A stretch of DNA of 24,581 bases from a virus, in the IMG/VR virus record IMGVR_UViG_3300042549_003970, positions 1-24,581 of that record. The stretch is one strand, 5' to 3'. The position numbers were made by a program, and so were the translations under genes. This document shows positions 1 through 4,278 of this stretch, piece after piece; position 1 is the first letter of the stretch; each line of letters starts with the position of its first letter. The notes below the pieces were generated by a model. The model was not told the origin of the DNA, searched no databases, and was given only the letters and a program-made list of their open reading frames with translations.

Positions 1-86
1 TCCTCGGTCTCGATGCTGCGAATGGAAGCATCAACGAGGGCGGTGAAGGCGCGGGCGCGAATGGTGCGTTCTGCAAAAGTGGTCAT
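1..86 (-). CDS. Partial small protein, 5' end only, function unknown
   Basis: The minus strand opens with ATG at 86 and stays open to the window edge (28 codons seen). The visible N-terminus begins MTTFAERTIRARAF and is basic and helical in character. A good Shine-Dalgarno (AGGAG, on the minus strand at about 94-98) lies 7 bases before the ATG and decides the start. It is the downstream member of a short minus-strand pair with the gene at 137-403. No family is recognised and the rest of the gene lies outside the window. Confidence 0.6.
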   Translation of the reverse strand, partial: MTTFAERTIRARAFTALVDASIRSIETE

Positions 87-111
87 GTCAGGTCTCCTAG
101 GGCGGGGTGGT

Positions 112-127
112 GGGGGCCGCAGCCCCC
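112..127 (-). terminator. GC-rich hairpin between two minus-strand genes
   Basis: GGGGGC at 112-117 pairs with GCCCCC at 122-127 around a 4-base loop, directly after the stop codon of the 137-403 gene. No T tract follows on the minus strand, so it may be an inefficient terminator or an mRNA-stabilising hairpin rather than a classic intrinsic terminator. Confidence 0.35.
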
Positions 128-136
128 TTGGGTTGA

Positions 137-403
137 TTAGGCTGCGACCTTGGCCTTGACGCGGATCGTCTCGACCAGCGCGACCTTGGTGTTGGCCGCA
201 ATCTGCTCGGCGGTCAGCAGCGCCTTGACGGCAGTGGTGTCGAGCGAGGTGCGCTCGGACAGGGACAGGGTCACGGTGCAGAAGTCGCCTTCGATGACCG
301 GCAGGCCAAGCGCCTTGATGTCCTTCTTGACGGCGTCAAGCTGGGCGGTGAGGGCGTCGATCTGGTTCTTGAGGGCGGCGTAGGTATCAGCGAGGTTGGT
401 CAT
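137..403 (-). CDS. Small coiled-coil phage protein, function unknown
   Basis: An 88-aa protein starting MTNLADTYAALKNQID. The ATG at 403 is chosen over one at 457 because AGGA lies just upstream and the extra 18 codons look non-coding. The first 35 residues form a heptad-like helix (LKNQIDALTAQLDAVKKDI), followed by a beta-rich part containing GDFCTVTLSLSERTSLD and a C-terminal basic strand. Small phage proteins with this helix-plus-strand layout are often found near replication or recombination genes, but no function is established from the sequence. It is read leftward from the 404-540 divergent control region, next to a spacer that holds a dyad. It could belong to an unnamed replication-accessory family; that is a guess. 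Confidence 0.75.
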   Translation of the reverse strand: MTNLADTYAALKNQIDALTAQLDAVKKDIKALGLPVIEGDFCTVTLSLSERTSLDTTAVKALLTAEQIAANTKVALVETIRVKAKVAA

Positions 404-445
404 GGCGTTTTGTCCTATCATGGGGCGCCGCAGCGCGTGAGATGG

Positions 446-474
446 AATATGGACCATGACGTTATGTCATGCAA
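446..474 (-). promoter_or_regulatory. Predicted leftward sigma70-type promoter
   Basis: On the minus strand TTGCAT (469-474) is followed 17 bases later by CATATT (446-451). This is a plausible -35/-10 pair about 45 bases upstream of the ATG at 403. The spacer contains the 455-471 dyad. Matches are 3/6 and 4/6 to consensus, so this is moderate evidence only. Confidence 0.4.
455..471. promoter_or_regulatory. Inverted repeat, candidate operator
   Basis: CATGAC-GTTAT-GTCATG is a perfect 6-base inverted repeat with a 5-base centre. It lies inside the -35/-10 spacer of the predicted leftward promoter and upstream of the rightward promoter. A dimeric repressor or activator bound here could control one or both directions. 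The binding protein is not identified; the small HTH protein at 1,655-1,867 is one candidate. Confidence 0.45.
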
Positions 475-491
475 TAGGGAAAATGATCTTT

Positions 492-519
492 TTGCAAAAA
501 AAAGCTCGCGGTGTATGAT
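492..519 (+). promoter_or_regulatory. Predicted rightward sigma70-type promoter
   Basis: TTGCAA (492-497), a 16-base spacer, and TATGAT (514-519) give a good -35/-10 pair. TATGAT matches 5 of 6 consensus bases. The AT-rich bases just upstream could act as an UP-like stretch. The start codon at 541 lies about 15 bases downstream of the expected transcription start, with GGAGG at 529-533 in between. Confidence 0.6.
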
Positions 520-540
520 TATTTTCCAGGAGGCACAGTT

Positions 541-771
541 ATGGCTCGCATCAACACTCAATCTGAGGCCAGGCGCCTTAACGACATACATGCTGCATGG
601 AGGGTGGTCGCCCGCCAGACGCCAGGGCACGCGTGGCAATGGACGCTGCCGAATAAAGACGTGTCAGCCTTCCAGTCGCGCCGGGACCGGCTGGAGATTG
701 CCACCGTCCAGCGCCGCGACCAAGGTGAGATTGTCCTGTTAGCGCGCACCAGCATGACCTATCGAGGCTGA
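541..771 (+). CDS. Small basic phage protein, function unknown
   Basis: A 76-aa protein starting MARINTQSEARRLNDIHAAW. The start at 541 is decided by the strong Shine-Dalgarno CCAGGAGG seven bases upstream; an in-frame upstream ATG at 511 would fall inside the promoter. The protein is Arg-rich with an N-terminal helix and a C-terminal strand region (DRLEIATVQRRDQGEIVLL). It ends one base before the GTG of the resolvase gene, so the two are almost certainly co-transcribed and translationally linked. Linkage to a Holliday-junction nuclease hints at a DNA-related role, but no domain is recognised. Confidence 0.7.
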   Translation: MARINTQSEARRLNDIHAAWRVVARQTPGHAWQWTLPNKDVSAFQSRRDRLEIATVQRRDQGEIVLLARTSMTYRG

Positions 772-772
772 C

Positions 773-1252
773 GTGATCGTCGGAATTGATCCAGGGTACA
801 AAGGCGCCATTGCCTGGCTCAGTGATGATGGTGTGCTGGTGGATGTCGTGGACATGCCCATAGCCAAGTACCGGGGCAAAACCCGGATCGTCGCGCCCGA
901 GGTCGCCAGGCTCCTCGACGTTCGGTCGGTCGAGACGGCGATGGTGATCATTGAGGCCACGGGCGCTCGGCCTGGGCAGGGCGTCACCTCAATGTACAAC
1001 TTTGGCTTTGGCTGCGGCATCATGGAGGGCATCTGCGCGGCGATGTTCCTGCCCTATTTCTATGTGGCGCCACAGACCTGGAAGCGGCAGATGGGCGTGG
1101 GGGCCGACAAAACGGCCTGTCGGGAGATGGCCCAAAAGCTTTGGCCTGGAGCCGCGCATCAGTTCCGGCGGGTGAAGGACGACGGCAGGGCTGACGCCGC
1201 CCTCCTTGCCCGGTGGGCGGTTACTGATCTATCCCGAGCAACAGGTCGCTGA
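773..1252 (+). CDS. RuvC-like Holliday junction resolvase
   Basis: A 159-aa protein of the RNase H-fold RuvC superfamily, which cleaves branched DNA in a metal-dependent way. Phage members resolve replication and recombination intermediates before packaging. The N-terminus VGIDPGYKGAIAWL is the first catalytic strand with its Asp (D5). A second acidic strand, AMVIIEATG, carries the Glu. The C-terminal KDDGRADAALLARWA carries the paired acidic residues typical of motif IV. Length matches phage RuvC-like enzymes (about 150-170 aa). The start codon is GTG at 773, one base after the previous stop. The 3' end overlaps a convergent minus-strand gene by 32 bases. Confidence 0.85.
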   Translation: MIVGIDPGYKGAIAWLSDDGVLVDVVDMPIAKYRGKTRIVAPEVARLLDVRSVETAMVIIEATGARPGQGVTSMYNFGFGCGIMEGICAAMFLPYFYVAPQTWKRQMGVGADKTACREMAQKLWPGAAHQFRRVKDDGRADAALLARWAVTDLSRATGR

Positions 1253-1397
1253 TCGCGTCTATAACCGCTGAGAGATGACCCAGGGCGGCGTTGAGGTACT
1301 CATCATCGCCGGGGCTATTGCACCAGGCAACCGCGCCCTCAAGGTCGCGCAGAAGCCCGCTAGCGCGAAGCTTCTCAAGGGTAGCCTCATCCCACAT
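1221..1397 (-). CDS. 58-aa acidic helical protein, function unknown
   Basis: Reading the minus strand from ATG at 1,397 gives 58 codons beginning MWDEATLEKLRASGLLRDLE and ending with LLLGIDQ and TAA. It is acidic, leucine-rich and probably all-helical. The start overlaps the last 11 bases of the upstream gene (1,387-1,662), a usual sign of translational coupling, and the 3' end runs convergently 32 bases into the resolvase gene. A second possible start, GTG at 1,400, lies directly before the ATG. Reality is supported by its filling of the interval between two genes and a GAGGA about 13 bases upstream. Confidence 0.55.
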   Translation of the reverse strand: MWDEATLEKLRASGLLRDLEGAVAWCNSPGDDEYLNAALGHLSAVIDAISDLLLGIDQ

Positions 1398-1662
1398 CAC
1401 GACTGGCGTCCTCGCGCATGGCGTTGACCATCAGGGTCGCGTAGCCGACGATGTCCACGCCATTATCAATGTACGTCACGTCGCCGTTCAGCATCCGACC
1501 AATTTTGTGGGCGATTAACTCCAGAGCCTCCCGCTGGGCGTCCGTCAGAAGCGCCCAGTTAGGTGAGGCCATCATCACCCGCTTGATGCCCTGACTGATG
1601 GCCGCATGGTCCGGGAACGCCCCGTAGCGGTTGCCGCGCTCGGCCAAGATTTTTTCAATCAT
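1387..1662 (-). CDS. DUF6378-like phage protein
   Basis: A 91-aa protein starting MIEKILAERGNRYGAFPDHA. The N-terminal ERGxRYGxFxxHA motif, the central LTDAQREALELIAHKIGRML and the C-terminal NGDVTYIDNGVDIVGYATLM match a family of small phage proteins I recall as DUF6378. The last motif resembles the helix of all-alpha NTP pyrophosphohydrolases (MazG-like), so a nucleotide-sanitising role is possible but unproven. The start follows AAGGA by 9 bases and overlaps the end of the HTH gene by 8 bases, so it belongs to the same minus-strand operon. Confidence 0.75.
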   Translation of the reverse strand: MIEKILAERGNRYGAFPDHAAISQGIKRVMMASPNWALLTDAQREALELIAHKIGRMLNGDVTYIDNGVDIVGYATLMVNAMREDASRDVG

Positions 1663-1867
1663 TAGTGCGGTCCTTCGGTGTCGAGATCGGGATCAGGTGG
1701 GGGTAAAGCTGCCAGGCTTCTAGCAGAAGCTCGACCGCCACGGGGATCGTGCTTGTGCCGGCCAGCCAGCGGCGCAGCGTCCTCAGATCCACACCCAGGC
1801 AGAGGGCTGCCTGAGTGCGGTTGAGCAGGAGGCCCCGGAGGGTCAGGTCCAGTTCGCTGGCGATCAT
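1655..1867 (-). CDS. Small helix-turn-helix DNA-binding protein
   Basis: A 70-aa protein starting MIASELDLTLRGLLLNRTQA. The start at 1,867 is preferred over one at 1,915 because its ATG overlaps the stop of the 50-aa membrane-protein gene upstream (ATGA), a standard coupling arrangement. Residues about 16-40 (RTQAALCLGVDLRTLRRWLAG) form a helix-turn-helix of the XRE/YdaS-like kind: helix with A-x-x-L-G-V, turn, then recognition helix RTLRRWLAG. It is probably a regulator or DNA-binding accessory factor. Operator-like dyads at 455-471 and 2,531-2,613 are possible targets, but no direct evidence links them. Confidence 0.7.
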   Translation of the reverse strand: MIASELDLTLRGLLLNRTQAALCLGVDLRTLRRWLAGTSTIPVAVELLLEAWQLYPHLIPISTPKDRTND

Positions 1868-2016
1868 CCGATCAGCGCCCGGAACAACACTGCCCAGATG
1901 AGGATCGCGCCCCAAAAGGCAAGCAGGGTGAAAAACTCTGCGATAGCCAGCAGGATCTCACGGCGGTGCGGCAGGATCTCGCGGCGGCGTGGCGGGATGT
2001 AAATCGGCTTTTTCAT
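1864..2016 (-). CDS. 50-aa single-span membrane protein
   Basis: On the minus strand ATG at 2,016 opens 50 codons beginning MKKPIYIPPRRREILPHRRE. A strongly basic N-terminal segment of about 20 residues is followed by one hydrophobic helix (LLAIAEFFTLLAFWGAILIW) ending RALIG. The positive-inside rule would leave the N-terminus in the cytoplasm. The stop codon overlaps the ATG of the HTH gene (ATGA). An in-frame ATG at 2,031 would add five residues. There is no clear Shine-Dalgarno for either start. Function is unknown; small membrane proteins in phage early regions often act on host processes or superinfection. Confidence 0.55.
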   Translation of the reverse strand: MKKPIYIPPRRREILPHRREILLAIAEFFTLLAFWGAILIWAVLFRALIG

Positions 2017-2039
2017 GTCATTTAAATCCATAGGTTGAT

Positions 2040-2060
2040 GGGGGAGGGGTCGCCTCCCCC
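2040..2060 (-). terminator. GC hairpin after the 2,068-2,286 gene
   Basis: GGGGGAGG (2,040-2,047) pairs perfectly with CCTCCCCC (2,053-2,060) around a 5-base loop, eight bases beyond a minus-strand stop codon. There is no T tract on the minus strand, so it may only attenuate transcription or protect the mRNA 3' end. Confidence 0.4.
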
Positions 2061-2067
2061 GCGGGGT

Positions 2068-2286
2068 TCACTTTGAGCGATAGACGGTGCGCCCGTCCAG
2101 TTCCCAGACTTTCTCCCACGCGAACCTTTCGGGGTCGGCGGGCTTGCGACCCTTCGGGGGGCAGCAGAAGTAGTGGTTGCCGCAGACATAGACGGTGGGC
2201 CTGTACCACTGGTAGCGACCCTCGGACACCTCTGCCATGTCGTAGCAGAGGTGGGTTGCGATGATTTCGGGTGCGGACTTTGCCAT
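2068..2286 (-). CDS. Cys-containing small phage protein, function unknown
   Basis: A 72-aa protein starting MAKSAPEIIATHLCYDMAEV. The ATG at 2,286 is chosen because AGAGGA lies 8 bases upstream; an ATG at 2,292 is too close to it. The sequence contains CYD, VCGNHYFCCPPKGRK and WELDGRTVYRSK. The C-x(3-4)-CC arrangement could bind zinc, but the set is not a canonical finger. It is the second gene of the minus-strand operon that begins at 2,490. No family is recognised. Confidence 0.65.
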   Translation of the reverse strand: MAKSAPEIIATHLCYDMAEVSEGRYQWYRPTVYVCGNHYFCCPPKGRKPADPERFAWEKVWELDGRTVYRSK

Positions 2287-2298
2287 GATCATATCCTC

Positions 2299-2490
2299 TC
2301 AGAAGTTCCAAGGGCGGGCGTTGTATTCCTTGGCGATGCGGCGAGCCTCAACCTTGCCGCTCACTTCGATCTCAGCGATGCGGTTGGCAAAGGTGATGTC
2401 GCTGTTGCGGCCAATGATTACGCCCTTTTTCTTGCGGCTGGCGTAATAGTGGGCCGTGAGGCCATCGTAGGTATTGAGTGCTGCGTTCAT
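2299..2490 (-). CDS. Small basic phage protein, function unknown
   Basis: A 63-aa protein starting MNAALNTYDGLTAHYYASRK. It has a run of lysines (SRKKKGVIIGRN) and a helical C-terminal half (RIAEIEVSGKVEARRIAKEY). A GGAG motif eight bases before ATG supports the start; the same GGAGACACGA leader precedes the divergent gene at 2,656. It is the first gene of the leftward operon driven from the 2,491-2,655 control region. Compact and basic, so nucleic-acid binding is conceivable. Confidence 0.65.
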   Translation of the reverse strand: MNAALNTYDGLTAHYYASRKKKGVIIGRNSDITFANRIAEIEVSGKVEARRIAKEYNARPWNF

Positions 2491-2525
2491 ATCGTGTCTC
2501 CAGGCCGGTCAGCGCCGGTAGACAG

Positions 2526-2554
2526 AAGATGGGGCAAAACGCCCTCCCGGTCAA
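2526..2554 (-). promoter_or_regulatory. Predicted leftward promoter with element in spacer
   Basis: On the minus strand TTGACC (2,549-2,554) is followed by a 17-base spacer and CATCTT (2,526-2,531). The -35 matches 5 of 6 consensus bases and the -10 only 3 of 6. The spacer contains the GGGGCAAAACGCCC element. It would drive the minus-strand operon 2,490-1,221. Confidence 0.45.
2531..2545. repeat. Direct repeat element copy 1 (candidate operator)
   Basis: GGGGCAAAACGCCCT. It is identical over 15 bases to 2,599-2,613. Within each copy GGGC and GCCC can pair across AAAAC. Both copies lie in promoter spacers. Confidence 0.6.
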
Positions 2555-2589
2555 CAGGAAAATGAGATAAAATTTTCTGAATTATTTTA

Positions 2590-2618
2590 TTGACCCAGGG
2601 GGCAAAACGCCCTACTTT
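2590..2618 (+). promoter_or_regulatory. Predicted rightward promoter with element in spacer
   Basis: TTGACC (2,590-2,595), a 17-base spacer and TACTTT (2,613-2,618). It mirrors the leftward promoter: the same -35, the same spacer length and the same element in the spacer. It would drive the rightward operon starting at 2,656. The -10 match is weak (3/6), so an activator may be needed. Confidence 0.45.
2599..2613. repeat. Direct repeat element copy 2 (candidate operator)
   Basis: GGGGCAAAACGCCCT, 68 bases from copy 1, with an AT-rich stretch (about 2,555-2,590) between. Outer arms GACAGAA (2,521-2,527) and TTCTGTC (2,617-2,623) make the whole control region roughly symmetrical. Confidence 0.6.
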
Positions 2619-2655
2619 CTGTCTCAAGGCAATGACGCCGCACCGGAGACACGAA

Positions 2656-3048
2656 ATGACCCGCCACGATCCCGAGAACATCACCCACTACTACGCCAGT
2701 AGCCTTCGCGGCGTTGATGTCCGCTCTGACCTCGTCTGGTGCGGTTCAGACCCGGAACTGGCCGACTACGACAATCCCAAGGGCGAGATCTGGCGCGTCC
2801 GCTACTACGTTGAGATCATCACTTCGGCGTGCCCCTATGAGGGTGTCCGCTTCCGCCATCACCACGCATTTGAGGATCAGGCCGCCGCTGAACGTTTGGC
2901 TGATCGCGTCCTTAAGGCCGTCCTTGATGACCGGCTTCCGAACCCCAAGCACTGGTCCTTCTCCGGCCACCTCTATGGCTCTGATGCTTACCAGCGCCTT
3001 GGCGGCGAGCAAGATCTGGTTTCGTGGGAGGCTGACCGTCCTTGGTAA
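2656..3048 (+). CDS. 130-aa phage protein, function unknown
   Basis: The protein starts MTRHDPENITHYYASSLRGV. The ATG at 2,656 follows GGAG by seven bases; earlier in-frame starts lie inside the promoter. The fold appears mixed: an N-terminal GVDVRSDLVWCGSDPE, a beta segment IWRVRYYVEIITSACPYEGV, a helix AAAERLADRVLKAVLDDR and a C-terminal HWSFSGHLYGSDAYQRLGGE. It is the first gene of the rightward operon, so it is likely among the earliest expressed. The same beta-strand/helix ordering occurs in the next two small proteins. No family is recognised. Confidence 0.75.
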   Translation: MTRHDPENITHYYASSLRGVDVRSDLVWCGSDPELADYDNPKGEIWRVRYYVEIITSACPYEGVRFRHHHAFEDQAAAERLADRVLKAVLDDRLPNPKHWSFSGHLYGSDAYQRLGGEQDLVSWEADRPW

Positions 3049-3084
3049 GGGCGGTCTATTGGCCCCCCTCAAAATCCAAAATAA

Positions 3085-3111
3085 CCCCCTATTATCTGGA
3101 GATATGACATG
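3085..3111 (+). repeat. Repeated ribosome-binding leader, copy 1
   Basis: CCCCCTATTATCTGGAGATA followed by TGACATG. The core GGAGATATGACATG (3,098-3,111) recurs with one base change at 3,406 and 3,731. It contains the Shine-Dalgarno and start codon of the 3,109 gene. Confidence 0.65.
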
Positions 3112-3390
3112 ACCTACGCCAAAGCCTTTCCATCCTTTCCCGCCGATGCCATGCCCGCCCTTCCCGCAGGGTTCTATGACGGTAGCTATCGCAACGATGT
3201 TTGCCCGCGCTTCATCAGCAATGATGATCGCGTGTCCATCTGGATTGATTTCCCGGACCCGGATGACCGCGAGTATTGCCTGATGCACCAGTATCGCGTC
3301 ACCCTCGCCAGCATCGACGATGACATTGTGCTGGAGACAGACGATTGGGCGGAAGCCCTTGATGCCGCCATTACGCTCGCAAACGGTTAA
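3109..3390 (+). CDS. 93-aa acidic phage protein, function unknown
   Basis: Starts MTYAKAFPSFPADAMPALPA and is translated from the repeated GGAGATATGACATG leader. It is acidic, with beta-like segments (DRVSIWIDFPDPDDREY, HQYRVTLASIDDDIVLETDD) and a terminal helix WAEALDAAITLANG. The layout resembles the second half of the 130-aa protein upstream, in which beta strands are followed by an Ala-rich helix, so the two could be distant paralogues. No catalytic motif is visible. Confidence 0.7.
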   Translation: MTYAKAFPSFPADAMPALPAGFYDGSYRNDVCPRFISNDDRVSIWIDFPDPDDREYCLMHQYRVTLASIDDDIVLETDDWAEALDAAITLANG

Positions 3391-3393
3391 CCG

Positions 3394-3419
3394 CCCCCTA
3401 TCATTGGAGATATGAAATG
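3394..3419 (+). repeat. Repeated ribosome-binding leader, copy 2
   Basis: CCCCCTATCATTGGAGATAT then GAAATG. It aligns with 3,085-3,111 with one gap and three base changes. It holds the Shine-Dalgarno and start of the 3,417 gene. Confidence 0.65.
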
Positions 3420-3713
3420 AACGTCACCCAGGCCATCGCCCACGCCCGCTCTGTGATCAGCGTCCACGGCACCCACACCAACTGGATCGTCATCGGCCCC
3501 TATGCCGGTATTGACGGACCCTACACTGAGGCTCGCCGCTCCAGCTACGCTGCGGCCAGCCGCCTCGCTGCCGACTGGAAATACCAGATTGCCCTGATGG
3601 CCTTGGGGTGTTCCAGTGACGATGCCTTCTTCGCGTCAGAGGATCGGTTTGGCCCGTGGGAGCCTCTGGTTCGCCGCTACGCCAAGGAGAAGCGTGTTGC
3701 TTCAATGGCTTAG
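3417..3713 (+). CDS. 98-aa phage protein, function unknown
   Basis: Starts MNVTQAIAHARSVISVHGTH. The N-terminal helix AIAHARSVISVHG is followed by TNWIVIGPYAGIDGPYTEAR and a long helical part, SYAAASRLAADWKYQIALMA, ending in a basic segment. The start sits in the second copy of the repeated leader. It lies 28 bases before the terminase small-subunit start and is probably co-transcribed with it. Similar sizes and identical leaders suggest these small ORFs can be gained or lost as units. Confidence 0.7.
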   Translation: MNVTQAIAHARSVISVHGTHTNWIVIGPYAGIDGPYTEARRSSYAAASRLAADWKYQIALMALGCSSDDAFFASEDRFGPWEPLVRRYAKEKRVASMA

Positions 3714-3730
3714 TGTGATACCATCAGGCA

Positions 3731-3744
3731 GGAGATATGATATG
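3731..3744 (+). repeat. Repeated ribosome-binding leader, copy 3
   Basis: GGAGATATGATATG. It differs from copies 1 and 2 at a single base and provides the start of the terminase small-subunit gene at 3,742. Confidence 0.65.
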
Positions 3745-4278
3745 CCCCCTCCCAAGCGAAAGCCGGATGCCAGTAACCGCCTCGGGGTGCCGAAGGACAA
3801 GCTGGCCGCGCCCATAAAGCGGCTTGTTGGTCGCCCGACTAAGTACGACCCCATGTACTGCGACGAGGTCGTGGATCTGGGCGCCCAGGGCTATGGCCCC
3901 ACCGCTATCGCCCATCAGCTTGGCGTCCTGCGCGAGAACTTGATTCAGTGGACTGAAAAGCACCCGGAGTTCGCCCGGGCAATGAAGCTAGCCCGTCAGG
4001 CTGAACAGTTCTGGTGGGAAGAGGCTGGCCGGTCTGGCCTCTATCTGGAGCGGTTCAATGCGGCGGTCTGGCGAACCTCGATGCAGGCTAGGTTCCGCGA
4101 GGAATACACTGAACGCAAGGTCACCGAATTGGTCGGCGAGGGTGGTGGCCCCGTCCAGATCCAGCCTATCCGTCTAGCCGTTGAGGAAATGAGCGTGGAA
4201 GCTCGGCAAGCCCTTCGGGAAGCCCTGATCAAAGCCCGCTCGGCGCCCATGATTGAACATGATGAGGATGAGCCATGA
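3742..4278 (+). CDS. terS: Terminase small subunit (DNA-packaging recognition protein)
   Basis: A 178-aa protein starting MPPPKRKPDASNRLGVPKDK. Small terminase subunits bind the packaging site on concatemeric phage DNA and pass it to the large subunit. After a basic tail of about 35 residues comes GRPTKYDPMYCDEVVDLGAQ and then a helix-turn-helix (TAIAHQLGVLRENLIQW), followed by EFARAMKLARQAEQFWWEEA. These are characteristic of the HTH-type small-subunit family. The C-terminal half (VEEMSVEARQALREALIKAR) would form the oligomerisation and large-subunit contact region. The stop overlaps the methyltransferase ATG by four bases (ATGA), so the large-subunit gene is separated from this one by nearly 2 kb of inserted genes. 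Confidence 0.8.
   Translation: MPPPKRKPDASNRLGVPKDKLAAPIKRLVGRPTKYDPMYCDEVVDLGAQGYGPTAIAHQLGVLRENLIQWTEKHPEFARAMKLARQAEQFWWEEAGRSGLYLERFNAAVWRTSMQARFREEYTERKVTELVGEGGGPVQIQPIRLAVEEMSVEARQALREALIKARSAPMIEHDEDEP

Noticed and set aside
2018-2311. 97-codon minus-strand frame overlapping the 2,068-2,286 gene
   Set aside because: The other frame has the better ribosome site and protein-like composition; this one is Arg/Pro-rich.
2531-2613. CRISPR-like repeat pair
   Set aside because: Only two copies, with an AT-rich promoter region as the interval; better explained as regulatory elements.
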